NCBI RefSeq assembly: GCF_945952435.1
Contig: NZ_CAMFHZ010000022.1
Span: forward strand, 1-57,217
DNA from: an uncultured Microbacterium sp.
GTDB lineage: Bacteria > Actinomycetota > Actinomycetes > Actinomycetales > Microbacteriaceae
Length of the DNA stretch: 57,217 bases
Direction: 5' to 3'
This document shows positions 45,608 to 53,756 of the stretch, one piece after another. The stretch's first letter is position 1, and each line of letters begins with the position of its first letter. A program made the translations under genes and the position numbers. Below the pieces are notes generated by a model that had not been told where the DNA came from, did no database searches, and saw only the letters and a program-made list of their open reading frames with translations.

Positions 45608-45668
45608 GCTCCCGTCGCGAAAACTGCCGGAAAGACAACCGGAAAGCGGCACTTTTCGCGACGGGAGC
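45608..45668. repeat. 61-bp palindromic element, copy 4
   Basis: This is the best-preserved copy: 17-bp perfect arms when extended (45607-45623 with 45653-45669). Inner TGCCG (45625) and CGGCA (ending 45651) sit 17 nt from each end. The middle is GCCGGAAAG, 5 nt, CGGAAAGCGGC. It lies between the DUF4407 gene and the aldo/keto reductase gene, both on the plus strand. Confidence 0.9.
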
Positions 45669-45733
45669 TGATGTGTCGCTCGGTGCAGGGCGCAACCGGC
45701 CGCACCCGGTCGGGGCGCGCCTACGCTGGATCC

Positions 45734-46747
45734 ATGGTCAATTACCGATACCTGGGCAACAGCGGTCTGAAGATCTCCGAGATCACCTACGGCAACTGGG
45801 TCACCCATGCCTCGCAGGTCGAGGACGACGCGGCCGTGAAAACCGTGCACGCCGCACTCGACGCGGGCATCACGACCTTCGACACGGCCGACACCTACGC
45901 GAACACCGCCGCCGAAGTCGTGCTCGGCAAGGCCCTCGCCGGGCAGCGCCGGGAGAGCCTGGAGATCTTCACGAAGGTCTACTTCCCGACGGGTCCCAAG
46001 GGGCCGAACGACACCGGGCTCAGCCGCAAGCACATCCTGGAGTCGATCGACGGATCGCTGACGCGTCTCGGCACCGACCACGTCGATCTGTACCAGGCGC
46101 ACCGCTTCGACTACGAGACGCCGCTCGAGGAGACGTTCCAGGCCTTCGCGGACGTCGTCCGCCAGGGCAAGGCGCTCTACATCGGCGTCTCGGAGTGGAC
46201 CGCGGAGCAGCTGCGCGAGGGCCACGCGCTGGCGAAGCAGCTCGGCGTGCAGCTCATCTCGAACCAGCCGCAGTACTCGATGCTGCACCGCGTGATCGAG
46301 GGCAAGGTCGTCCCGGCCTCGGAGGAGCTGGGCATCTCGCAGATCGTCTGGTCGCCGATGGCGCAGGGCGTGCTGAGCGGCAAGTACCTGCCTGGTCAGC
46401 CGGTTCCCGAGGGATCGCGGGCGACGGATCCGCACTCCGGCGCGCACTTCATCCAGCGGTTCCTGCAGGACGACATCCTCACCGCGGTGCAGCGGTTGAA
46501 GCCGATCGCGGCCGACGCGGGGCTCACGATGCCTCAGCTCGCGATCGCCTGGGTGCTGCAGAACAAGAACGTGGCCGCGGCGCTCGTGGGTGCGTCCCGT
46601 CCGGAGCAGCTCGCCGACACCGTCAAGGCGTCCGGCGTGGTGCTCGACGCCGACACGCTCCGCGCGATCGACGAGGCGCTCGCCGGGGTCGTGAACGACG
46701 ATCCGGCCGACACGGACGACGTCTCGCCGAAGGAACGCCTCGTCTGA
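45734..46747 (+). CDS. Aldo/keto reductase, potassium-channel beta-subunit-like
   Basis: The 337-residue TIM-barrel NADPH oxidoreductase has YRYLGNSGLKISEITYGNW, the catalytic Asp/Tyr in TTFDTADTYANTAAEVVLG, and the catalytic Lys in LEIFTKVYFP and His in DLYQAHRFD. It ends in the cofactor-binding VGASRPEQLADTV. The FDYETPLEETFQAFADVVRQGKALYIGVSEW segment places it with Kv-beta-like members. The natural substrate is unknown. ATG 45734 follows TACGCT by 6 nt. Confidence 0.93.
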   Translation: MVNYRYLGNSGLKISEITYGNWVTHASQVEDDAAVKTVHAALDAGITTFDTADTYANTAAEVVLGKALAGQRRESLEIFTKVYFPTGPKGPNDTGLSRKHILESIDGSLTRLGTDHVDLYQAHRFDYETPLEETFQAFADVVRQGKALYIGVSEWTAEQLREGHALAKQLGVQLISNQPQYSMLHRVIEGKVVPASEELGISQIVWSPMAQGVLSGKYLPGQPVPEGSRATDPHSGAHFIQRFLQDDILTAVQRLKPIAADAGLTMPQLAIAWVLQNKNVAAALVGASRPEQLADTVKASGVVLDADTLRAIDEALAGVVNDDPADTDDVSPKERLV

Positions 46748-46774
46748 CGCACGCTGTCGTCGGTGCTTGTCCGA

Positions 46775-46853
46775 CCGTTCTCAGGGTGGATCCGCTCCGA
46801 AGGGCGCGACCACGTCTCACGCGCTCCTCGTGCGGAGCCCATCCTGAGAACGG
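46775..46853. repeat. 79-bp palindromic element with different ends
   Basis: CCGTTCTCAGG (46775-46785) pairs perfectly with CCTGAGAACGG (46843-46853). Between them are GGGTGGATCCGCTCCG and TCGTGCG (46828-46834). The same pair of internal motifs is found in the element at 55007-55085, although the arms are unrelated. It lies between convergent genes. Confidence 0.75.
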
Positions 46854-46861
46854 TACGGGTG

Positions 46862-46921
46862 CAGACCGGTACGGCGCGGACCGGTACGGCGCGGACCGGT
46901 ACGGCGCGGACCGGTACGGCG
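46862..46921. repeat. 15-bp tandem repeat array, four units
   Basis: CGGACCGGTACGGCG repeats head to tail four times (the first unit begins CAG). It directly follows the palindromic element and ends 19 bp before the 3' end of the ACT-domain gene. Confidence 0.92.
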
Positions 46922-46940
46922 CCGAACGCCCCGTACCCGG

Positions 46941-47450
46941 TCAGGCGACGGTGATGTCGACCTGGAGATCGTTCGCGAGGCGCTCGAGGTCCCCGCGCAG
47001 CGTCTCCGGATCCGCGTCGGCGGGCACGGTCGCCACGACGGCGGCCTCGAAGAGACGGCCGCCCGCCATCGCGGCGTCGCGGGTCTCGCTGGTCATGCTC
47101 TCGATGCTCAGCGCCCGGCGGTTCAGCACGCTCGAGATCTCGCGGACGATGCCGGTGCGGTCGTTGCCGAGCACTGTGATGTGCAGGCGCTGCAGCTCGT
47201 CGGCGGTGGCGGATCCGGGTCCCGCGTGCACGGCGATCGTCATGAGGCCCTCGAGCCCGCTCAGCGAGGCGCGCAGCTCCTCCACCCTGTCGAGGGGAAC
47301 CGTCACCTGCACGACGCCGGCGAACGTGCCGGAAAGTTCGGCGAGACGGCTGTTCTCCCAGTTGCCTCCGTGCTCGTCGACGATGTCGGCGACGGTGGCC
47401 ACGAGGCCGGGGCGATCGGTTCCGACGAGGGTGAGGATGAGCGTGATCAT
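46941..47450 (-). CDS. Two-ACT-domain protein, GcvR-like
   Basis: The 169-residue protein consists of two ACT domains. The first is MITLILTLVGTDRPGLVATVADIVDEHGGNWENSRLAELSG and the second is LQRLHITVLGNDRTGIVREISSVLNRRALSIESM. Each has the Gly-rich ligand turn (GTDRPG, GNDRTG) that binds amino acids. This matches the glycine-cleavage regulator GcvR family, which in enterobacteria acts by binding GcvA; no GcvA-like gene is adjacent. ATG 47450 follows TACGCT by 6 nt on the minus strand. The larger open frame upstream is not needed. Confidence 0.88.
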   Translation of the reverse strand: MITLILTLVGTDRPGLVATVADIVDEHGGNWENSRLAELSGTFAGVVQVTVPLDRVEELRASLSGLEGLMTIAVHAGPGSATADELQRLHITVLGNDRTGIVREISSVLNRRALSIESMTSETRDAAMAGGRLFEAAVVATVPADADPETLRGDLERLANDLQVDITVA

Positions 47451-47542
47451 GCGGACAGCGTAGCCCCGTGCCGCGCCGCCGCCGAGGCGTCGCGCACGCG
47501 TCGACGGGTCAGGCGCGCGCGCCGCCCGTCGGTCGTCGCGGC

Positions 47543-48607
47543 TCAGTCCGCGTCCCAGACCCCGGTGTCGAGGAAGTGCTCCAGGCGCGCCCGGTGCGGG
47601 GCGAGGTCCCAGCCCTGCGCCGCGACCCAGTCGTCGGAGTAGTACGTGTCGAGGTAGCGGGTGCCGCTGTCGCAGATGAGCGTGACGACGCTGCCCTGCT
47701 CGCCCCGGGCGCGCATGCGTGCGATGAGCTGGAACGCCCCGACGAGGTTCGTGCCGGTGGATCCGCCGGCCCAGTGCAGGGTGCGAGAGCGCAGGAGCCG
47801 GATCGCGGCGACCGAGGCGGCGTCGGGGACGGGGAACATCTCGTCGATCACCCCGGGGACGAACGACCGCTCGACTCGAGGCCGGCCGATGCCCTCGATC
47901 CTGCTCTGGCATCCGGTCGTGACGGTCGGGTCCCCGGTGCGCCAGCCCTCGTAGAACGCGGACCCTTCCGGATCGACGACCGCGATCCGGGTGCCGTGGC
48001 GGCGATAGCGGACGTACCGGCCGAACGTCGCACTCGTGCCGCCCGTGCCCGCTCCGACGACGATCCAGGTCGGAATCGGATGCCGCTCGTGCGCCAGCTG
48101 GCTGAACACGCTCTCGGCGATGTTGTTGTTGCCGCGCCAGTCCGTCGCCCGCTCGGCATACGTGAACTGATCGAGGAAGTGGCCGCCGCATTCGTCCGCG
48201 AGCCGCTCGGCCTCCGGGGCCATCTCGGGGGAGGAGTCGACGAAGTGGCACCGTCCCCCGTAGAACTCGATGAGATCGATCTTCTCCTGGCTCGTCGATC
48301 GCGGGACCACCGTGACGAAGGGCAGTCCCAGCATGCGCGCGAAGTACGCCTCGGAGACCGCGGTCGAGCCGCTCGACGCCTCGACGAGCGTCGTGTTCTC
48401 GTGGATCCGGCCGTTCACGAGACCATAGAGGATGAGCGAGCGCGCGAGGCGATGCTTGAGGGAGCCGGTCGGATGCACCGACTCGTCCTTGAGGTACAGA
48501 TCGATGCCCCACTCCGGCGGCAGCGGGAAGACGTGCAGGTGCGTGTCGGCGCTGCGGTTCCCGTCCGCCTCGAGCTTCGCGATGGCGGATCCGGTCCAGT
48601 CGGTCAT
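47543..48607 (-). CDS. PLP-dependent cysteine synthase-family enzyme, Cds1-like L-cysteine desulfhydrase
   Basis: The 354-residue fold-type II PLP protein has the cofactor lysine in [15 protein letters not shown], the Asn/substrate loop [13 protein letters not shown] and the phosphate-binding [14 protein letters not shown]. The [18 protein letters not shown] and [18 protein letters not shown] segments match the actinobacterial Cds1 group, which degrades cysteine to pyruvate, sulfide and ammonia, rather than classical CysK. It ends with a conserved [14 protein letters not shown] 48607 follows TACCCT by 6 nt on the minus strand. Confidence 0.88.
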   Translation of the reverse strand: MTDWTGSAIAKLEADGNRSADTHLHVFPLPPEWGIDLYLKDESVHPTGSLKHRLARSLILYGLVNGRIHENTTLVEASSGSTAVSEAYFARMLGLPFVTVVPRSTSQEKIDLIEFYGGRCHFVDSSPEMAPEAERLADECGGHFLDQFTYAERATDWRGNNNIAESVFSQLAHERHPIPTWIVVGAGTGGTSATFGRYVRYRRHGTRIAVVDPEGSAFYEGWRTGDPTVTTGCQSRIEGIGRPRVERSFVPGVIDEMFPVPDAASVAAIRLLRSRTLHWAGGSTGTNLVGAFQLIARMRARGEQGSVVTLICDSGTRYLDTYYSDDWVAAQGWDLAPHRARLEHFLDTGVWDAD

Positions 48608-48772
48608 TGTTCGAGGGTAGCGGCCGGCGCCGGACGTCCGACGCGTGCGAATCCTCCCGCAGGTTCCGGATCCCCGCGCAGCGGATCCGGCCCGCCTCCG
48701 GTTCGGAGCGGTCGCGCACCTCCCGGGGGCGGAGGCTCGCCCGCGACCCCTCGGAGGAGGGTGCCCCGAGGT

Positions 48773-49342
48773 TTACGGTGTGGGCCCGGAGCCGCCGCCG
48801 CGTCTCGTGCCCGCGCCGCGGCGGGCGCGATAGGCCGCGACCGCATTGCGGTTCGCGCAGGTCACGGAGCAGTACCGCTTGGAGCGGTTGCGGGAGAGGT
48901 CCAGGGCGAGCGAGAGGCACGTGTCGTCGGCGCAGACCGAGATCCGCGACCCCTCGTCGGCGCGGATCACGTCGATCAGCGCCATCGCCGTCTCGACGAG
49001 GATCCGGTCCGGGAGCGGGCGGTCGTCGGCGACCGCGTGCAGGTGCCAGTCCGCGTCGTCGTGACGGACCAGGCGCGCCGCGAGGGGGACGCCCGCCAGC
49101 GCGGCGTTCACCTCGCGAGCCATCGCGTCGCGCGGCGCGAGCAGCATGGTGCGCAGGCGCGGGCGCAGGGCGCGCAGTGCCATGAACTCCGCCTCGTCGC
49201 GGTCGATGCGCCCGGTGTAGGGGTGCGCGACGAGGAAGGCGTCCAGGTCGGCGGGATCCTGCAGGGTGTCCGGATCCTCTGCGGAGTTGACGAGATCGAC
49301 GGCGGCCCGCAGCGACTCCTCGGTGTCATCGGCGAAAACCAT
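48773..49342 (-). CDS. ABATE/CGNR zinc-finger regulator
   Basis: The 189-residue protein has an N-terminal ABATE domain (stress-related) and a C-terminal CGNR-type zinc finger. The finger reads RISVCADDTCLSLALDLSRNRSKRYCSVTCANRNAVAAYRARR, giving four cysteines; the signature is CANR instead of CGNR. Family members are putative DNA-binding regulators. It is divergent from the EamA transporter with only 39 bp between starts. That gap holds direct repeats, so it is the likely regulator of that gene. ATG 49342 follows TAAGAT by 6 nt on the minus strand. A Gly/Arg/Pro-rich tail ends it. Confidence 0.9.
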   Translation of the reverse strand: MVFADDTEESLRAAVDLVNSAEDPDTLQDPADLDAFLVAHPYTGRIDRDEAEFMALRALRPRLRTMLLAPRDAMAREVNAALAGVPLAARLVRHDDADWHLHAVADDRPLPDRILVETAMALIDVIRADEGSRISVCADDTCLSLALDLSRNRSKRYCSVTCANRNAVAAYRARRGAGTRRGGGSGPTP

Positions 49343-49356
49343 ATTGACATCTTACT

Positions 49357-49378
49357 GCGTCACATCGTAGCGTCACAT
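49357..49378. promoter_or_regulatory. Direct-repeat operator candidate in the CGNR/EamA gap
   Basis: GCGTCACAT occurs at 49357-49365 and 49370-49378, 13 bp apart (somewhat more than one helical turn). The whole divergent gap is only 39 bp, so a protein bound here would affect both promoters. TTGACA at 49343-49348 region and TAAGAT on the minus strand lie beside it. Confidence 0.6.
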
Positions 49379-49381
49379 GTC

Positions 49382-50365
49382 ATGGCAGGTATCACCAGTG
49401 ACGTGATGGCGGAAGCGCCGACGTCCCGCGATGCGCGCGGGGGGCTCCTGCTCGCGATCGCCGCGGCGTTCTCCTTCGGCATGTCCGGTGGCTGGGCGCG
49501 AGGTCTGATGGACGCCGGATGGAGCCCCGGCGCCGCGGTGCTCGCGCGGGTCGGGGTCGCCGCCCTCGTCCTGCTCGTGCCCACGGTCCTCGCGTTGCGC
49601 GGGCGATGGCGCGCGCTGCGGCGCCACGCGGGCACGGTCGCCGCCTACGGGCTGCTCGCGGTCGCGGCGACGCAGTTCTGCTACTTCCAGGCCGTGGCTG
49701 TGATGGACGTCGGCATGGCGCTGCTCATCGAGTACACCGCGCCCGTCGCGGTCGTGCTCTGGCTGTGGGTGCGCCGCGGAGAGCGACCGAGTCGGCGCAG
49801 CGTCCTCGGCGCGGCGGTGGCGTTCGTCGGACTCGTTCTCATGCTCGACGTCTTCGGCGCCAGAGTGAACCTTCCCGGACTCGCCTGGGCGCTCGCCGCG
49901 ATGGTCGGAGCGGCCGCGTACTTCCTCCTCTCGGAGCGCGACGACACCGGGCTGCCGCCGATCGCCCTGGCGGGATCCGGTCTCGTCCTCGGCGCACTCG
50001 GCCTCGGAGCGGCCGGACTCGTCGGACTGCTGCCGGTCGCGTGGAACACGCACGTCGTGGCGTACCGGTTCGGAACCGTGCCCTGGCCCGTGCCCGTCCT
50101 GGCGATGGGCGTGGTCGCCACCGCGATCGCCTACGTGCTCGGAATCGCCTCGACCCGCCGACTCGGATCGCGTCTCGCGGCGTTCGTGGCGCTTGCGGAG
50201 GTCGTCGCCGCACTGCTCTTCGGGTGGCTGATGCTGGGCCAGCTGCCCGATCTGCTGCAGGCGTTCGGCGGTGTCCTCGTGCTGGGCGGCGTCGTGCTCG
50301 TCAAGCTCGGCGAGCCGATCCCGGGAGCTCGGGAACCGATCGCGGAACCGGCGGTGAGCGGCTGA
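49382..50365 (+). CDS. EamA-family (DMT superfamily) exporter
   Basis: The 327-residue membrane protein has about ten transmembrane helices in two EamA repeats: LLLAIAAAFSFGMSGGWARGLMDAGWSPGAAVLARVG opens the first and LPGLAWALAAMVGAAAYFLLSER the second. The Glu in VALAEVVAALLFGWLMLGQ near the end is characteristic. Such proteins export amino acids or metabolites. ATG 49382 is used because the next gene in the other direction starts 39 bp away; the much longer open frame (to 47468) is antisense. It is probably controlled by the divergent CGNR regulator. Confidence 0.9.
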   Translation: MAGITSDVMAEAPTSRDARGGLLLAIAAAFSFGMSGGWARGLMDAGWSPGAAVLARVGVAALVLLVPTVLALRGRWRALRRHAGTVAAYGLLAVAATQFCYFQAVAVMDVGMALLIEYTAPVAVVLWLWVRRGERPSRRSVLGAAVAFVGLVLMLDVFGARVNLPGLAWALAAMVGAAAYFLLSERDDTGLPPIALAGSGLVLGALGLGAAGLVGLLPVAWNTHVVAYRFGTVPWPVPVLAMGVVATAIAYVLGIASTRRLGSRLAAFVALAEVVAALLFGWLMLGQLPDLLQAFGGVLVLGGVVLVKLGEPIPGAREPIAEPAVSG

Positions 50366-50367
50366 TC

Positions 50368-50375
50368 TGTATACG
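50368..50375. promoter_or_regulatory. GntR-type operator half, distal
   Basis: TGTATACG matches the proximal site TGTATACA at 50420-50427 in 7 of 8 positions and lies 52 bp upstream of it, about five helical turns. It may allow looping or cooperative binding by the GntR regulator. Confidence 0.5.
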
Positions 50376-50419
50376 TAGGGAGGATCTGGGATCCCTGGAG
50401 AGCACTTCAGAGTCGTTTG

Positions 50420-50427
50420 TGTATACA
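50420..50427. promoter_or_regulatory. GntR-type operator overlapping the prp promoter
   Basis: TGTATACA is a perfect palindrome of the TGTnnACA-like GntR/FadR-subfamily type. It overlaps TACAAT (50424-50429), the -10-like hexamer 6 nt before the GntR start codon. This arrangement predicts autorepression of the whole prp operon. Confidence 0.65.
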
Positions 50428-50435
50428 ATGACCGC

Positions 50436-51134
50436 ATGAGCATCGTTGCGGAAGGAATGCGCGCAGGCGAGTTCGCCTACCGCGCACTTCTCGACGAGAT
50501 CCAGTCGGGATCCCTCGCGGCCGGCACGGTGCTCGCCGAGGTCGAGCAGGCCGAACGCCTCGGCGTCAGCCGCACCCCGCTGCGTGAGGCGCTGCGCCGT
50601 CTCGCCGCCGACGGACTCGTCGCACAGGTCTCGCCCCGGGTGACCGTCGTCTCGGCGATCGACGCCGACGACATCCGCGACCTCTTCGCACTGCGCCGCG
50701 CGCTCGAGGAGACGGCGGCGCGATCGGCGGCGGCGTCCGGAGGTCGCGACGGATTCCTGGACCTCGCCGGACGGTTCGCCGCCGCGACGGACGAGCTGGA
50801 CGACGAAGACGGCCGGGAACGCTACTACGCGCTCATCCGGCAGTTCGACGCCGCGCTCGACGCGGCGGTCGACAACGACTACCTCACCGCGGCGCTGCGC
50901 ACCGTGCGCACGCACCTCGTCCGCGTGCGCCGCATGGCCCGCGACAAGCCTCAGCGCCTCACCGCGAGTGTGAACGAGCACCGGCTCATCGCCGAGGCGA
51001 TCGGCCTCGGGGACGGCGAGCTCGCCGCGCACGCCACCCACGTCCACCTGCACAACGCACTCGCGAGCATCTTGGCATCGCTGGAGCCCGCCGCCGGCGA
51101 CGGCGCGAACACCGACACGAAGGAACGAGCATGA
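50436..51134 (+). CDS. GntR-family regulator (FCD domain) of the methylcitrate operon
   Basis: The 232-residue protein has a winged helix-turn-helix at about residues 10-75 ([44 protein letters not shown]). An FCD effector domain follows ([21 protein letters not shown] to [29 protein letters not shown]) with the usual Asp and His metal/ligand positions. Its TGA overlaps the prpD ATG by 4 bp, so it is translated with the operon it probably controls. ATG 50436 follows TACAAT by 6 nt. The likely effector, 2-methylcitrate or propionyl-CoA, is inferred from context. Confidence 0.92.
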   Translation: MSIVAEGMRAGEFAYRALLDEIQSGSLAAGTVLAEVEQAERLGVSRTPLREALRRLAADGLVAQVSPRVTVVSAIDADDIRDLFALRRALEETAARSAAASGGRDGFLDLAGRFAAATDELDDEDGRERYYALIRQFDAALDAAVDNDYLTAALRTVRTHLVRVRRMARDKPQRLTASVNEHRLIAEAIGLGDGELAAHATHVHLHNALASILASLEPAAGDGANTDTKERA

Positions 51135-52657
51135 CCACCACCCATCACCTCCGCGTGCACCGCAGCGACGAGCAGCTCGAGCGGCAGGGGCAGCTCGCCT
51201 GGCGGATCGCCGAGATCGCCGCCGACGAGGTGGAGGTCGACGCGGACGTCGTCGACATGATCATCAACCGCGTGATCGACAACGCCGCCGTGGCCGCCGC
51301 CTCCCTCACGCGCGGCCCGGTCAGCGCGGCCCGCCAGCAGGCGCTCGACCACCCGGTGTCGGTCAACGGAGCCGGATCCACGATCTTCGGCTGCCCGCTC
51401 GAGCGGCGCACCAGCCCGGAGTGGGCGGCGTGGGCCAACGGTGTCGCCGTCCGCGAGCTGGACTACCACGACACGTTCCTGGCCGCCGAGTACTCGCACC
51501 CCGGCGACAACATCCCCCCGATCCTCGCCGTCGCGCAGCACGTCGGATCCGACGGACGCGCGCTCACCCGCGCGCTCGCGACCGGATACGAGATCCAGAT
51601 CGACCTCGTGAAGGCGATCAGCCTGCACGCGCACAAGATCGACCATGTCGCCCACCTCGGCCCTTCGGCGGCTGCGGGCATCGGCACGCTGCTGGGACTC
51701 GACGTGCCCACGATCTACCAGGCCGTCGGTCAGGCGCTGCACACCACGACCGCGACCCGGCAGAGCCGCAAGGGCGAGATCTCCACCTGGAAGGCGCACG
51801 CCCCGGCGTTCGCCGGCAAGATGGCCGTCGAGGCCGTGGACCGCGCGATGCGCGGGGAGACGTCGCCCAGCCCGATCTACGAGGGGGAGGACGGCGTGAT
51901 CGCGTGGATGCTCGACGGACCGGACGCCTCCTACGAGGTGCCGCTGCCCACGGCCGGCGAGGCCAAGCGGGCCATCCTCGACTCCTACACGAAGGAGCAC
52001 TCCGCCGAGTACCAGGCGCAGGCCTGGATCGACCTCGCGCGCAAGCTGCACGGCGAGCGTCCCGAACTCGCGGATCCCGCGCAGGTCGAGTCGATCGTGC
52101 TGCACACGTCCCACCACACGCATTACGTGATCGGATCCGGCGCGAACGACCCGCAGAAGTACGACCCGCACGCCTCGCGCGAGACGCTGGACCATTCGAT
52201 CCCCTACATCTTCGCGGTCGCCCTGCAGGACGGCACCTGGCATCACGTCGACTCCTACGCCCCGGAGCGGGCGCAGCGCGAGGACACCGTGGCGCTCTGG
52301 CACAAGATCACCACGGCGGAGGATGCGGAGTGGACCCGCCGCTACCACTCGATCGACCCCGCGGAGAAGGCGTTCGGGGGACGGGTGGAGATCCGCCTGA
52401 CGAACGGTGAGACGGTCGTCGACGAGATCGCCGTCGCGGACGCGCATCCGCTGGGCGCGCGGCCGTTCGCGCGTGCCGACTACATCCGCAAGTTCCGGAT
52501 CCTGGCAGAGCCCGTGCTCGAGGAGTCCGAGATCGAGCGGTTCCTGGGCCTGGCCGAGCGCCTGCCCGAGCTGACCCCGGAGGAGGTCGGCGCACTGACC
52601 ATCGTCGCCGCTCCCGGCGTCCTCGCCGCCGCTCCCGCTCCGAAGGGCCTGTTCTGA
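51131..52657 (+). CDS. prpD: 2-methylcitrate dehydratase (MmgE/PrpD family)
   Basis: PrpD dehydrates 2-methylcitrate to 2-methyl-cis-aconitate in the methylcitrate cycle of propionate use. The 508-residue protein is full length for the family. It has [14 protein letters not shown], the active-site-forming [37 protein letters not shown], and [36 protein letters not shown] holds conserved Asp/His residues. ATG 51131 overlaps the GntR stop. A 71-bp palindromic element lies between it and prpB. Confidence 0.93.
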   Translation: MTTTHHLRVHRSDEQLERQGQLAWRIAEIAADEVEVDADVVDMIINRVIDNAAVAAASLTRGPVSAARQQALDHPVSVNGAGSTIFGCPLERRTSPEWAAWANGVAVRELDYHDTFLAAEYSHPGDNIPPILAVAQHVGSDGRALTRALATGYEIQIDLVKAISLHAHKIDHVAHLGPSAAAGIGTLLGLDVPTIYQAVGQALHTTTATRQSRKGEISTWKAHAPAFAGKMAVEAVDRAMRGETSPSPIYEGEDGVIAWMLDGPDASYEVPLPTAGEAKRAILDSYTKEHSAEYQAQAWIDLARKLHGERPELADPAQVESIVLHTSHHTHYVIGSGANDPQKYDPHASRETLDHSIPYIFAVALQDGTWHHVDSYAPERAQREDTVALWHKITTAEDAEWTRRYHSIDPAEKAFGGRVEIRLTNGETVVDEIAVADAHPLGARPFARADYIRKFRILAEPVLEESEIERFLGLAERLPELTPEEVGALTIVAAPGVLAAAPAPKGLF

Positions 52658-52669
52658 TGTCGCCCGCGG

Positions 52670-52740
52670 ACACGACGCAGGAGATTCTGCGGCTCCGCGC
52701 CGGATCTGTGGCAATCGCGACGGCTTCTCCTGCGTCGTGT
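52670..52740. repeat. 71-bp palindromic element inside the prp operon
   Basis: ACACGACGCAGGAGA (52670-52684) pairs perfectly with TCTCCTGCGTCGTGT (52726-52740). A small inner hairpin GCGGCTCCGC lies at 52688-52697. It begins 12 bp after the prpD stop and ends 20 bp before the prpB ribosome site, so it interrupts an operon. It resembles the 61-bp elements in architecture but not in arm sequence. Confidence 0.8.
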
Positions 52741-52772
52741 TCTGGATGCGGGATCGACCGAGGGAGGAACTG

Positions 52773-53681
52773 ATGCTGTACGCGGCCACCACCGCCGCCG
52801 AGAAGAGGCGGATCCTGCGTGAGCGACTCGCCGCAGGAGAGCTGCTGCGCTTCCCCGGCGCGTTCAACCCGCTGAGCGCCCGGCTCATCGAGCGGAAGGG
52901 TTTCGACGGGGTCTACATCTCGGGCGCCGTGCTCTCGGCCGACCTCGGCCTTCCGGACATCGGCCTCACCACGATCACCGAGGTGGCGGGTCGGGGGCAG
53001 CAGATCGCCCGGATGACCGAGCTGCCCGCCATCATCGACGCCGACACCGGCTTCGGAGAGCCGATGAACGTGGCGCGTACGATCCAGACGCTCGAGGACG
53101 CGGGGCTGGCCGGGACGCACATCGAAGACCAGATCAATCCGAAGCGCTGCGGCCACCTGGACGGCAAGGCGGTCGTCGACGAGTCGACCGCGACCAAGAG
53201 GATCCGGGCCGCGGTCGACGCGCGTCGGGATCCGAACTTCCTCATCATGGCGCGCACCGACATCCGTGCGGTCGAGGGGATGGATGCCGCGGTGGATCGG
53301 GCCAAGGCCCTGGTCGACGCGGGCGCCGATGCGATCTTCCCCGAGGCGATGCGCACGCTCGACGAGTTCGAGCGGATGGCGAGCGCGCTCGACGTGCCGA
53401 TCCTCGCCAACATGACCGAGTTCGGCAAGAGCGAGCTGTTCACGACGGATCAGCTGCGCGACGCGGGCGTGCAGATCGTCATCTGGCCGGTGTCGATGCT
53501 CCGGATCGCGATGGGCGCGACCGCCCGGGCCCTGGATACGCTGAACGACGAGGGCCACCTCACGGGCAAGCTCGGCGAGATGCAGCACAGGGCGGAGCTG
53601 TACGACCTCATCGACTACGAGGGCTACAACCACTTCGACACGAACGTCTTCAACTTCACATTGGACCAGACCGCTCGCTGA
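52773..53681 (+). CDS. prpB: 2-methylisocitrate lyase
   Basis: PrpB splits 2-methylisocitrate into pyruvate and succinate. The 302-residue protein of the PEP mutase/isocitrate lyase fold has FPGAFNPLSARLIERKGFDGVYISG, the metal-binding PAIIDADTGFGEP and the catalytic-loop KRCGH in QINPKRCGHLDGKAVV (catalytic Cys). DPNFLIMARTDIRAVEG follows. ATG 52773 is chosen because AGGGAGGA lies 4 nt upstream; the frame opens earlier at 52737 inside the palindromic element. It lies between prpD and prpC in one operon. Confidence 0.95.
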   Translation: MLYAATTAAEKRRILRERLAAGELLRFPGAFNPLSARLIERKGFDGVYISGAVLSADLGLPDIGLTTITEVAGRGQQIARMTELPAIIDADTGFGEPMNVARTIQTLEDAGLAGTHIEDQINPKRCGHLDGKAVVDESTATKRIRAAVDARRDPNFLIMARTDIRAVEGMDAAVDRAKALVDAGADAIFPEAMRTLDEFERMASALDVPILANMTEFGKSELFTTDQLRDAGVQIVIWPVSMLRIAMGATARALDTLNDEGHLTGKLGEMQHRAELYDLIDYEGYNHFDTNVFNFTLDQTAR

Positions 53682-53756
53682 GGGCGGCGAAGCGACATCC
53701 GACCCGGGTGCCGAGCGACGAGCGCAGCGACGGGCCGAAGGACACGAAGGAGTGAC

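Noticed and set aside
46862..46921. Possible CRISPR array from four regular repeats
   Set aside because: Units are contiguous 15-bp repeats without spacers, and no cas genes are present in the window.
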